Under the pieces are notes generated by a model. It searched no databases and was not told where the DNA came from. It saw only the letters and a program-made list of their open reading frames with translations. Positions 1 to 11,031 of a stretch of DNA of 64,000 nt are shown piece by piece (the first letter of the stretch is position 1; each line of letters opens with the position of its first letter). The translations under genes and the position numbers were made by a program. The DNA lies in the NCBI GenBank assembly GCA_033026295.1, contig CM065182.1, forward strand, positions 22,804,215-22,868,214. The letters are read 5' to 3'. This stretch comes from Channa striata (Eukaryota > Chordata > Actinopteri > Anabantiformes > Channidae).

Positions 1-318
1 CCACCAGTGCTGTTAACCTACAGGGTGCCGTTGGAAATTGGACTACTGTTGGTCGAAGAAGGAGAGGAGGCAGATGGGTTCGTGGTCAGAGAGAGAAGAG
101 GAAAAGCAGGAGCTTAGATCTGAGAGTAGGGACTCTTAATGTTGGCACAATGACAGGGAAAGGTAGAGAGCCGGCAGACATGATGGAGAGAAGGAAGGTA
201 GATGTACTGTGTGTGCAGGACACGAGGTGGAAGGGTAGCAAAGCACGTACTATTGGGGGAGGACACAAACTGTTCTACCATGGCGTGGATAGGAAGAGAA
301 ATGGAGTAGGAGTGATTA
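1..318 (+). mobile_element. RTE-clade LINE, 5' fragment
   Basis: This stretch is nearly identical over its whole length to the 5' part of the larger RTE LINE at about 21203-21520. It covers the leader and the start of the endonuclease domain, including the residues TGKGREPADMMERRKVDVL and the VLCVQ-TRWKGSKAR stretch typical of the AP-endonuclease of fish RTE elements. The match stops at about 318, where an AT-rich stretch begins, so the reverse transcriptase and 3' end are missing. The left end is cut by the window edge. LINEs usually lose their 5' end, so a copy that keeps the 5' part and lacks the 3' part was probably cut by a later deletion or insertion. It is not functional. Confidence 0.85.
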
Positions 319-3300
319 TTATAATAATACAAAATAATAAAATAAAAATAATAATTTCAATTATTTCTACCCCTTAAAATAGGCCAGACTTAACTGGTAA
401 TCTGTGGTTTATAGACTAACAAGAAGTTTCTCATTCCCAATTCCTGCAAATCAATAAACCTAGACTCAGATATTAAGTAGTTTAACAGAAGAGAACAGAA
501 ATGCTTAATCACAGACAAGCCATGTGAGCTTGTCTGACAAGCAATACACTTCCAGTGGGAAAGAGATAAATGGTGGTGACTGAGAACTAGACCAACCCCA
601 CAATCCACCCATCAAACTCAAAACAGGTGAGACATGAATGAGAGCTTTCAAAACTCCACAGTTCATTTCATTAGGATTTGCATGTAGGCCTTGGGTGTGT
701 TACTGTACCCCTATGCACACAGAATATGCACAAATAAACCCTTTGCATACAAGAGTGCAAAATGTTTACCAAAACTCAGCACGTTAAAATAGAAAATTGT
801 ACAAATGTTGTGTTGAAGGATTATACCTGTAATAAAGCATCAATCGTCAGCCTTTGACTGTAGAGAACTGTTGAGGATTTTCTCATAAGTATAAGGCTTT
901 TTTCTCTCTAGTCTTTGGTCTGTTACATGAGTAATAACACTAATAAGTCACACCAAGCAATGCCATACTATTCTGTTTCAGGATAATTTACTGAATTTTG
1001 AAAAGACAAGAACTATTATTCTCTGAATACTGTAGACAAACCAACTTACCACAATGTTAGGTCAGCATGTACAACAAGTAACATTAGTATTAATTAATAC
1101 TATATAGTCATTTGGGAATTCTTTTTGACTCTAAGCGATTAACTTAGTGACAAAGGTCCACAGCCAATGCTGACTTTTATTCCTTGCATCATTACAGACC
1201 TTTGAACAGTTTAACTGTGGTGTGTAAAAAGCTTTATGTAATATCATTAACAAGAAAAGAAAATGTTGCCCACTAACTGTCTTGAACATCAACCCTCAGC
1301 AAAGGAAAGTGTTATAGCTAAGTGTTGTAGCTATAAAGACCACATGTCCAAAACTCGGTAGTTAAATACACTGGTGTAAACTCAGTTAAACAAACTTTCT
1401 GGTAATTTTCCCACTTACTTTAAACAAACATGCCAATCAATAAGCTAAAACTGGCAGAAGAGGAGAACTAGTTCACTCTTCAGTTTTCTTGCCTGGTAAC
1501 AGCACAGTGTCTTTACTATTCTGTGAGTTTATTTAACATGACAGTGTTAAAGAATGTGAGCTACAGCCCAGCACAGCCTCAGACAAATCCTTGTAGAAGA
1601 CCAGATCTCCTTAACTATCCAGGACGCAGCAACACAGGCATGGCAGCTAGAAACATCAGAGCTACATGTGGCTTGTGAGGTTAAAAGCAAAAACAAGCCC
1701 TAAACCTCTGTATGTCTCTTAGTAAAGAGTGGGGCTCTTTGCTCAAGGGGATGCTTCAGTTCAACAGCTCAACATATCACCCAGTGCTCTGGAATTATAA
1801 AAGGTTGCTGGGACATGACCTTCTTAAACATCTAGGATGAACTCATTACTCAAGCCAGGGGCAAACAGAAGTTAATTCCAACAACTGCAAAGAGCTGTGC
1901 CAAGGGCGCATACAGCAATACACATATTATTGCTAATCAAAAATAAAAAAACAAAAAAACACTACATATCTGTGGGTAGAATAAGGCATGACAACATGTA
2001 TTTAACAGTATGACTGATACGTCTATTCAAATTAACCTCCAATAGACAATTTGAATAGTAGATACATTAAATGTATTCTGTTTTCTTGCCTGGTGTACCT
2101 TAGTTTCCTGGCAAGGCTGATAGATGTAGTCCAAGATCAAATATAGTTTGGATCTGAAGAAAATCATCCCGGCAGAGAAACTACTTAAAATGTGATTTAA
2201 ACAGTTCACTAATACCTGCAAGTCAAAAGGTGCCTATATGTGAAAATGAAAATTTACACTGTGAAAACATTCATTAATACAATAAGGCCCGTTACGTACC
2301 AACCATATTCTGCATTCAGCCAACATTGGGCTGCTGGGGAGCGTCTGTCAGCCAAGTAAAATTAGTAAGTAACATGGTAAGCCAACACTGCTTTGTTTAC
2401 AGTTTGTATATACACATGGTCCCAGGTCACTTTTCCTCTCACACAAGGGCAGAACTAGAAGATCTACATCCTTGTCCACTTTGTGATCCTATGTACAATG
2501 AGTATAAACTAAAAGTAAAATTAAGTAAACAGTATCTGGCTAAAAAGTGTGGCTCAAAGTCAAGAGAGTTAAGAGCAAATGACAGTAACAAAAATGATAC
2601 TAAAACATAACCGAGCCCCAGTCTTAGATACAATTCTAAAGAGGTGTGGTATCAAACAGGATTACAATGGATGTAGTCTGCCTTGCTGAATATTTATTTG
2701 CTTGAGTTGTATCTTTAAGTCCACATCCCCACAACCACTTCCTGAAACAGCAACTTGCTCAACAGGCACAAGAATTGCTGGCCTGCATGTAATTTTCTAA
2801 TGAACTTGAAATGACGTGAATAACCTACCAGACAGTCTCATCTAAAATACACATCACGTATATGTGACCACAATATGCCTCATTCTCTGTAACTATTTTA
2901 ACACTTCAAAGCCTTCAATAATTGAACCAAAGCTACATTATGCATCAGGCAGCTACCATTTCCAATTAAATACCCAGTGCTGTAATAGATCTACTAGCTG
3001 TAGCACTGTGTGTTCCAGCAGACAGTGGGACCTGCTGGCCATTTAGGCCACTGAAATATGCAATGCTTAATCATGAGTTACACTCAATATATATATTTAT
3101 AGGATGCAAAAAAGCTACACTCTTAAATTTACCTGGAGTTATGCAAGTTTACAATTTTTTCGTATTGACAAAATGGTTTGCTAACAATAAGTACAGCTTC
3201 CTTCTTGAATTAACAATGTGACGTAAAATAAAGGTAATAGCAAAGTCTATGCAAGCTGCCTGGTGAATATAATGTTAATTAAAGGACTGTCGAGTAAAGG

Positions 3301-3734
3301 AAAAGTGTAAAATTAAGTCTTAACATACTCTCAAGAAACTGAGGTACCATTTAAAGGAGGTGCAGTTATTGTTATTATAATTAATTCGGTGAACTGAGAC
3401 CCAGCCTGCTAATCCTGAGCCAGAGCTGCTCATCTGTTATCAAATGTATCAGTTTACTGTCTGGTGGGATAACATAGACACTGTCAATGTAGCCTCACCG
3501 AATGCCCATCGAAACCGTGATTTGATTTTAGAACAACGGTAACTTACCACAATGAGACTAAGTTAAGGGCACAGTAGTTATCTGAGCGTTCACTTCCAAT
3601 TAGTGTTACATACATGTAGCCTGTGAGCAGGCCTCATAGCCGCAGACACAGCATTCAAATCCCGGTGTTACTTCACACATGAAAAGACATACAGCCATGC
3701 AGATTATAACAATATACATAAAAAAAATACTTAC
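319..3734. other. non-coding stretch, no gene recognised
   Basis: AT-rich sequence with only short chance reading frames. I saw no convincing exon on either strand and no recognisable repeat family. If the candidate minus-strand first exon at 3735-3762 is real, this stretch would be its first intron. Confidence 0.5.
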
Positions 3735-3762
3735 AATCCAAATGCTTCTTCTTTGGCCCCAT
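3735..3762 (-). CDS. candidate first coding exon of an unidentified minus-strand gene
   Basis: On the minus strand an ATG at 3762 opens a short basic start (MGPKKKHLD) and runs into a consensus donor (GTAAGT) at 3734-3729, giving a 28-nt coding exon that ends in phase 1. Upstream on that strand (3763-4260) the sequence has more CpG dinucleotides than its surroundings, as expected for a promoter or 5' UTR. I do not recognise the protein from nine residues, and no second exon was found to the left. This is an inference from the start codon, the donor and base composition only. It could be chance. Confidence 0.25.
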
Positions 3763-4260
3763 TATTTCGTGAGTGGTCGCCTTGCAGACAGTTTTGGAGA
3801 TCGCCGACCCGGTAACACTGTGCTGTGCAGCAGTTATCCGATCTGTTATGCTCTGTCCAGACATCCTGTGTCGCTCAAGTCCCCGTTACGGAAACGTTTC
3901 CAAACCAGGAGGAATAGCCGAGCTACTGTGGACGGTGTCGGTGTCCAAAGGTTCTATGCCACCTGACTGGAGACAAGAGTGAGAGACAGAGGAAAACAGT
4001 GAGACGAGCGTTCCCGTTACGTTTCGCTTTTCGGCTGGCTAACTGGCTAGCCGACGTTACTGAACTAGTTGGTTAACAGTGCACAATTGACTTTACTCAA
4101 CACGACTGAACGAGCATGCCGTAAAAACCATCCACGGTTCGTTAGTGAAATGCACACACCCAGTGTTAATCGATTGCTCACCTCGACAGGCTCCTCTCCC
4201 CTTCCAGCACAAGTCGCTCGCGCACACCGTGGCTACGCGCACGAATACAAATAGAGGCCA
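3763..4260 (-). promoter_or_regulatory. possible CpG-containing promoter / 5' UTR
   Basis: This interval contains clustered CpG dinucleotides (for example around 3800-3830, 3880-3900, 4010-4060 and 4205-4245) in an otherwise CpG-poor region. It lies directly upstream of the candidate minus-strand first exon. No TATA box was chosen. Methylation-free promoters often look like this in vertebrates, but the composition was judged by eye only. Confidence 0.3.
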
Positions 4261-5782
4261 CGTCCGGGGAATATTTTCACAGTAAAAGCCACATTTACAT
4301 TTTCAGAAAAAATTACAACCAAAAAACACAACCTACGGAAGCGGAAGGGCCCCAGGAAAGATAAAGAAAAAAGGGTACGCAATTCTTTCAAGTCCAAAGA
4401 GTAATATAATAATAATAATACAGTATAACGTTATAGTTATAAAGGAACATGTATATGAGACTGATCAATATTCTTCTGATGTAATCTCAGTATTTATGGG
4501 ATCGTTGTTAGTGCAACCAATGTACTGTACCTCGTTCTCCACAATGTAAACTAACAGGCCACAAGTTGCATAGTCCGCTTTGCAGCGCACTGAACCTTTT
4601 GTGCTGGAGTCAAAACGTATGACTTCCTGCGTCATTGCGGTTAACTTGGGGCCGCTCTCGGTCTCGCTTTCTTTGGTTCCCACGCTGAAATACGGCCAGT
4701 TTTTTTTCACAGCGCCTCCCCCTGCTGGGTTTAAATGGACTAAAGTGAGGACTGTAGGAAAATGGCGGGTCTATTTCCTGGGCAGCCCTGACCTCTCAAC
4801 TCACAGGGACCCTGCCGATAAAGGCACAGTGGTGGGGCATCGGATCCCCGTGCTCATGACACACACTTGTCATTTTTACACCGCAGTTGAGGAAGCCTAG
4901 ATGCTGGCTTCAGCGACATGGTGTTTTCTTCTGTTTTAATGCCCCGATTCAGTGATGCCTAATGGTGATAACACAGCTGTAACTTAGAGATGTGATTTAT
5001 GAAACCAGCCACAGAAAGAAGCTCCTGGAGTGCAAACACTGAATGCCCGTTGGAACAGTTTCTGCTTCTGTTCCCTCTTCCTATAACAACTTCCCAGGGC
5101 CAGAGAGACCACAGAAAACGTCCTCATTGTCCCCACCAGTAGTCAAACACTTTATTAACTCCTCCATGTTCGGACAAGATTCTGATCTTTCCGACAGCAC
5201 TTGAACATGTTCGCCTTTTACCGTCGCTCTGCATCGGTAAGACATTACAGACATCTAGTGGTAGAGTCTTGTAATGAGGTCTCTGCCCCAACACGTCACT
5301 TTAGATGTCAGTATATGGTTTGCATATGATACATTCGATTTTTTTCATGCACATTTGTCAAAGTGTATTTTTAACAACTGTGTGTGTGTGTGAGAGAGAG
5401 AGATAAACTAAATATAACACTCTTGACATTCTATTGCAATGATATTTCTGGTAGTGGAGAATTAAGTGGCTGCGCATCTTTGGTACTGACTTTCTGTCTA
5501 ATAGAGAGGAGTCAAACAATGCTCTTTAACCTCATTGTCTTTTTATTGTCTTTTTTAGTCAAAACTCTTTTCCCCAGAGACTTGAATACATTAAACATTG
5601 TAACTGAGCTCAATTATAAATCCTGCACTGAATACACCAAAAAACAAACAAACAAAAAAAAAAAGAGTACAAGGAATGAAACAAGCATCACTAACCAGCT
5701 GCTTTCAATAGTAATTCAAACTCTTTTAGTGGCAGTTTTCTTTTATAATACTTTAGGGCCTGTAAAAGAAGACAAAACTTGT
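4261..5782. other. non-coding stretch with a second CpG-containing patch
   Basis: No exon could be supported. A patch around 4560-4760 is richer in CpG and carries open frames on both strands (for example 4580-4900 plus and 4465-4710 minus), but neither shows a recognisable domain. A well-placed ATG near 4761 on the plus strand stops after nine codons. A TG/GA dinucleotide run lies at about 5382-5402. The 168-codon frame at 5384-5890 is low-complexity and runs into a dispersed repeat. Confidence 0.4.
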
Positions 5783-5950
5783 ATGTCTTTGAAATGTGGG
5801 ATGAAACCAGAGTGCCTAGAGGAAATCTACACAAGCATGGGGAGTACATGCAAATTAGACAGAGAAAGCCCACAGCCAGCCAGGAATTAAACCAGAGAGC
5901 TTATAGCTATAAGGCATCAGGAGTAGCCTCTCTGCCACTGTGCTGCCCCT
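5783..5950 (-). repeat. tRNA-derived SINE-like dispersed repeat, copy 1 (minus)
   Basis: Read on the minus strand this matches the common fish repeat that begins with a GGCAGCA-type head, followed by a tRNA-like B-box (GGTTTAATTCC near 5890) and a stretch resembling 'tttgcatgt-ctccccatg'. Three other copies or parts are at 14845-15010, 19195-19410 and 58690-58812. The family assignment is from memory of fish genomes. The sequence relation between the copies is visible directly. Confidence 0.6.
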
Positions 5951-7740
5951 TGATGGATAGTTAGAAATAAATTTCATGTGAATACTGTAATAAAAAAGAG
6001 AAGAAGTGAATGAGAATGATATCTTAGCATACTAATTTTACTAAGCATACTAAGTTTCCAGAATTTAGCATTTCATTTCAGCAGGATAAACATCAACACA
6101 ATGAAGGCATTCTGTTCACCAACTTACAGTAGGAATAAGATGATTAAATGCTAATAGATTTAAAATTCAAATGAAATGCTAAAACTATCGAAAGTACATT
6201 TTAACACAGAGGTGCATGTTTAGCTACTAACGCACCAGCACTTTTCATTCAAGTTTATATTAATGAATGAATTAAATTACCAGCGACCATATGTCACGAT
6301 GTGAACCCAGGGCCTTTGGGGCCCTGGCGCAGTCACCCACTTTGTCCAGATGGTAATCCAGCCTTGGCACAAAGTCCCACTCCCTGTGTTTTGGGTACCA
6401 CGCATGAAATGTTGCCAAGACATTTGTGGCAGGTCCATCAGTGAACACACTGTCCCGCCCCAAGGTTGGTGCTGCCTGTTTCCAACAGTGAAGAGACGCC
6501 AAATCAGTCATCCTTATAGGCTGCTCCACTTTCCATAGGAGGACAAGCACAACATTACCTCAGGGTCGGTGGTTTGTTGGATGTTTTGTGTTAACGTGGT
6601 GGTATAGGCCCCTTGTTCAGCATCAGTCAATGATGCAAAAAAACAGTGAAGACAAACAGAGAGCATGGAAGTTATTAACATAAAACAGTTATTATCTTTC
6701 ATGTCTTTGTTGAACACACCTAATAAGCGTTCAAGTGCTGGGGGAAAATCTTGTAACTGGTAACAACTCTCTTGACAAAAATGACCTCACATGACTACTT
6801 TAGGTTCTCTTGGGCTTTACCATCATGGATGGAAAAAGGAATTCCCAGGTTTAGCAAAGTATCCTTGAGGAGGATGTCAAGGCTTTTCCAGTGATGCTCA
6901 ATGCTTCCAGCTGAAGAATAAAACAATAACTGTTTGTGTGTTGTTGTGCACACTGTGTTTGGCCATAATATTTCAGTGAGGTTAAACATATCTATCCTGA
7001 ACATATTCTCCTCAAGATGTGTGGTATATATAATAGCTATGTCAACAGCTGGGAAAAGTTTATAGAGGGGATACTCTCTGAGGGACACTGAGGGCGATGC
7101 AGAAGACTTGGCTTCTTGTGCACATGCCAAGTGATGACATTTCAGCCAACAAAAGCCGAGAGACTTGGCCTTTTCATTTTGTCAAAGATGCAAGATTATT
7201 TGTGTGCCACTCAAATTACTAAAGAGAGCTCAGTGTGACAGCACCCAGTCTAGATTGATTTCATTCCAGATAAAGGCTCCTCACATCTTTTTCTCTGCTG
7301 AGACACTACATCACTAGTTTTATCACAGTTTGAAGCACATAGCTCAGTTTGGAAAACAACACAGTGACTGATTGTCTTGCTAGACCTTATTCAAGTGCTA
7401 CGTCATATGAACATCTTCTAAGCATCAGAGACTGGACTCTTTGTCACACCTCATATTCACAAGAAAGGGATCTAATCAGCAGGCCAAGTGAGAGAAGAGT
7501 ACGGGCTCTCAATAAACCAGATGTGCAATACTCATCTGTTACATTTTCCAATTTTAATATGTATATATTCAGATTATCCTTAATTTTTAAATGCCTTTTT
7601 TGCACAGTTAATAATCCGGTTTTGTTATTGTTTTTTTCTTTTCTTCTTTTAAGTTAATCTAAAAATGTACATGTGCAGATTCTTTGGTCTTTGTCTATGG
7701 CTGCTAAAACACAAGAATTTCCCCACTGTGGGATCAATAA
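5951..7740. other. non-coding stretch, unassigned minus-strand open frames
   Basis: Minus-strand frames at 6795-7130 (111 codons) and 6272-6550 (92 codons, GTG start) have somewhat protein-like composition. No domain, signal peptide or convincing splice pattern was recognised, so no gene is claimed. No repeat family was identified here. Confidence 0.4.
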
Positions 7741-7745
7741 AGTCT

Positions 7746-7772
7746 TATCTTATCTTATCTTATCTTATCTTA
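7746..7772. repeat. (TTATC)n short tandem repeat
   Basis: About five head-to-tail copies of a 5-bp unit. They lie at the 3' end of the minus-strand L2 LINE, where such a tail is expected for this type of element. The flanking 'TTTATTGATCC' (read on the minus strand) often follows this tail in fish genomes. Confidence 0.85.
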
Positions 7773-7774
7773 TT

Positions 7775-9230
7775 GTCATCAGAAAGCCATTATCAGTTTG
7801 GCGAGCAGTCATAAGGTCAGGATGCAGTCAAGAATACAACAAAAAACTCCCTTTAATGAAAGAAACCTCCAGCAGAACCAGGCGGCCGGTGGGCGGCCAT
7901 CTGCCTTGACCGGTTGCGCTGAGTTGTAAGTGGAGAGACAAGGAAAACATTAGGCAGGTTGGTAGGACCAGTAGCTGTTCACTGGAAGACATACAGCTCC
8001 AGCCAGGGACACCTGAAGACAGGGACAGAGAGAGGGAGACAGTGAGGGAGAAAGACGACTACGGGAGAAAGAAGACACAGAGTTAATGTCATGCAGTGGT
8101 GACATATGTGGGCTGAGAGGATGAAAGTTTCTCAAGTTCATCAGGGGTTGGTCCCCCAGCAGTCTAAAGGTATAGCAGCATGACTATAAATAGCTATAAG
8201 ATTTATCAAAGAGGAAGGTTTTGAGCGTAGTCTTAAAAGTAGAGAGGGTGTCTGCCTCTGAATCTGGACTGGGAGGTGGTTCCGAAGGAGAGGAGCTTGA
8301 TAGCTAAAGGCTCTGCATTCTGTAGTAGGCCTGCATTCTGAGACCAAAGTGGTCTATTAGGATGATATGGTACTAGGAGATCTTTTAGGTAGGATGGAGT
8401 TTGACGGTTTGGAGCTTTATAGGTAAGAAGAAGGGTTTTAAATTCTATTCTACATTTATTGGGAAGCCAATGGAAAGAAGCTAGAGAAGGTGAAATATGA
8501 TATCTCTTACCAATCCCAGTCAATTATCTTGCTGCAGCATTTTGGATCAATTGGAGGCTTTTTGTAGAGTTACTGGGGCAGCCTGAAAGTAGAGAATTAC
8601 AGTAGTCCAATCTAGAAGTAACGAATGCATGGACCAGTTTTTCAGCATCGCTTTGAGAGAGGATGCTCTTAATTTTGGCAATGTTCCGTAGGTGGAAGAA
8701 GGCTGTTCTAGAGATTTGTTTTATGTGTGAGGTAAATGACAAATGCTTGTCAACAATGACTCCAATAGGCTGATCTTTTAGGAACCTTGGTTTCATAGAT
8801 AAATATAACTGCGTGTCACCAGCGTAGCAATGGAAATTTACGGAGGAGACATATATAGAGTAAAAAGTATTTGTCCTAACACAGAGCTTTGTGGAACTCT
8901 ATAATGAAATTTGTGCGCATTGAGAATTCCTCATTAACATGAACAAATTGGAATCTATTTGATAAATAAGATTTAAACCATCTCATTGCAGTTCCTTTAA
9001 TTCAAATTACATGTCTCCATTACCAGTCTCTGCAATAAAACTTTGTGATCAATTATGTCAAATGCAGCACTAAGATATACCAGAACTAGTATAGGGGGTT
9101 GTTAATTATCTGAAGCCAGAAGAAGATCTTTGGTGACTTTATCAGTTTCTGTGCTATGGAAAAATGGGAATTTACACAATGGATCAAACTTGGATTTTTC
9201 CATTTGTTTGTCACTTGACAAAGACCCTGT
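7775..9230 (-). mobile_element. L2-clade (Maui-like) LINE, 3' half, decayed
   Basis: On the minus strand this encodes the C-terminal part of an L2-type reverse transcriptase, then its 3' UTR. Visible blocks, in order: the 'AAFDIIDHKVLLQRL' palm block near 9080-9040, a degraded 'VPQ-SVLG-ILFTLYM' block near 8900, the 'QLYLSMKPRFL' stretch after the degraded active-site region near 8800, and 'RNIAKIKSILSQSDAEKLVHAF' (8700-8625) running into 'RLDYCNSLL'. The HISPSLASFHWLP stretch follows near 8490. Several frame changes and stops separate these blocks. The 3' UTR continues to a TTATC tail. The 5' part is absent, as usual for LINEs. Related pieces lie at 37270-37620, 55390-55485 and 62800-63085. 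Confidence 0.85.
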
Positions 9231-10495
9231 AAAATTCCAGTAACTATGCCTCAAAAAAAAAACCTCTAAGTTTGCCATGTTTTATGGCTCATTGCCAGTA
9301 ACCCCTCTGTGAGTATCAGAGCAGTGACGGAACCTAAGTGCATCTTTTCACCTGTGTATCAGCAGTATACATCAATGTATGATGGTATATTTATCAAGGT
9401 GTTTTATACAGAAAGATGGAAGGTCATAAATGTAGCTCGAACAATGGATGTGATATTAAACCATAGTTACAGTTGGACAACGGATAAAATAACCTAAGAT
9501 GGGTTTTTTTATCAGTTGGGGTAGATTAGGCTAGTTGAACTATAATTATTTATGGCAAAATACAAAATGTGTTTAAATATTTCAAATTGATCTTGAAATA
9601 AGATGCAATCCATTGTTAACAGTGATGCTCCACAGGAGAGATTGCAATAACAGTCAACCTTTTGTAAATGTAGTGTGAAATAGCAGTGCTAAACGCAGCT
9701 CTCTATGGAGAGAAAAAACACACGGCACGTCGCTGTATTCAATAGATCAGAAGAGAAAAAAAGAGTGTCTTTTGTTTTCCATTGGACCTAAAGTGAAGTT
9801 TGCTCGAAACTGCATGTGCTATGTCCGTTTGATCTCATATTCCATATTCACAGGATCCCTGTGAGTGTGTCCCATGGCATATACGACTGTCCATATGGAA
9901 GACGGGACAGCAAGGACTGGCTAATCCCTTGAAACTCAATGAATTGTGCTTTCTTTTGCTTTACTGTCTTCATGGTAGAAGTCGTGCGGCCCGGATTCAA
10001 ATTCTGGGGGTCAGGTAGGAGGCTGGCAGCAGCTTGCCGCTCCACCAGGCAGATCACCTGCTGCTGTGCTGACTGAGGACCGCTGCACACAATGCATGAA
10101 AAGTGTGGATTCCTGGGCCCAAAGGCCCGTTTGGTGGGCTCTGCACTCCCTGGCCAGCCTGGGGAGAAAGGAACGGCTCAGTCAGCACGCCAGGGCCACT
10201 GGAGCGATGACAAGATAATTCGCCCCCTCCCACTCTCTCTGGACCTCATGCGGCGTCAAACCATTTGTGAGCAGTGACAGAGCCAGATTGGGCCGAAAGG
10301 ATATGAGTGGGAAACTTCAAAACCTGCTCATGTTTCTGCGGACGTGAAAGGATTTGTATAACACATTCAGATTTGATGGACTTTCCCATGTTCACTCTCG
10401 ACAGCTCTTTTTTGTTGACATGTTCAAATAATGAATCTCTTATGTGTACAGTCCCTTTTTCCCCCCTGCTCCTAAGTCCTGTTTCTAGTTGTCAG
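9231..10495. other. non-coding stretch upstream of zpld1
   Basis: No exon or repeat recognised. It probably contains upstream or intronic sequence of zpld1. Confidence 0.4.
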
Positions 10496-10576
10496 GTAGG
10501 GATGCTGTGCGGACCATTCCATCGTCTGTCCCAGGCTTATGGACAACTGCTGACTCGCTGGCTTCCAGGAACCAGG
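10496..10576 (+). other. zpld1: candidate 5' UTR exon of zpld1
   Basis: An 81-nt block is flanked by a good acceptor (pyrimidine-rich stretch ending TTGTCAG at 10495) and a strong donor (GTGAGT at 10577). Its sequence is more GC-rich than its surroundings. It lies 447 nt before the exon that carries the zpld1 start codon (that exon starts at 11024), so splicing 10576 to 11024 would make it a 5' UTR exon. It contains an ATG at 10501. In the spliced product that frame would run past the true start codon and stop shortly after, giving an overlapping upstream open frame. The exon is inferred from splice signals only. Confidence 0.35.
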
Positions 10577-11031
10577 GTGAGTGTCTCTACCTCTTATAGA
10601 GCAGCAGTGTACTTTTTAACCTCAGGCTGCGTAAGTACAGACATATACAATTGCTCCTTTTATAAAGCTCTTTCCTCAGGACAGAGACTCTCTGATTGAC
10701 AGGTTTTCATAGGACAGTGAGCGCACAGAGTTAAGCCTTGTTAAAATGACTGTTACCAGCACAGAATCATTTCCTAAAACTTAGATGGCAAACCTGCAGG
10801 CGTCCAAGGATAATACAGTGTGACATTTGTCTGCTTTAATCCTGCTCGTCAGCCATAAGACAAAACCTGTGAAGTCTGAACTGTTAACAGATAACTTTTA
10901 GGCACATTACCACACAGAGGTGTTTTTAGCATTAATAATCAACCATTAAAGGTTATAATTTCAGAAGTGACCAAGGCGCTGCCTACACTGGGTTCCTCAC
11001 TTTGAATTCTTGCTCTGTTTCAGGTGCTGAA

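Noticed and set aside
4465..4900. overlapping frames on both strands in a CpG-richer patch
   Set aside because: Open frames are expected more often where base composition is GC-rich; no domain or splice evidence.
5384..5890. 168-codon plus-strand open frame
   Set aside because: Low-complexity (poly-K/N stretch), begins in a TG/GA repeat and ends inside a dispersed repeat. No domain.
6272..7130. minus-strand frames that looked protein-like
   Set aside because: Frames do not join through plausible splice sites and no family was recognised.
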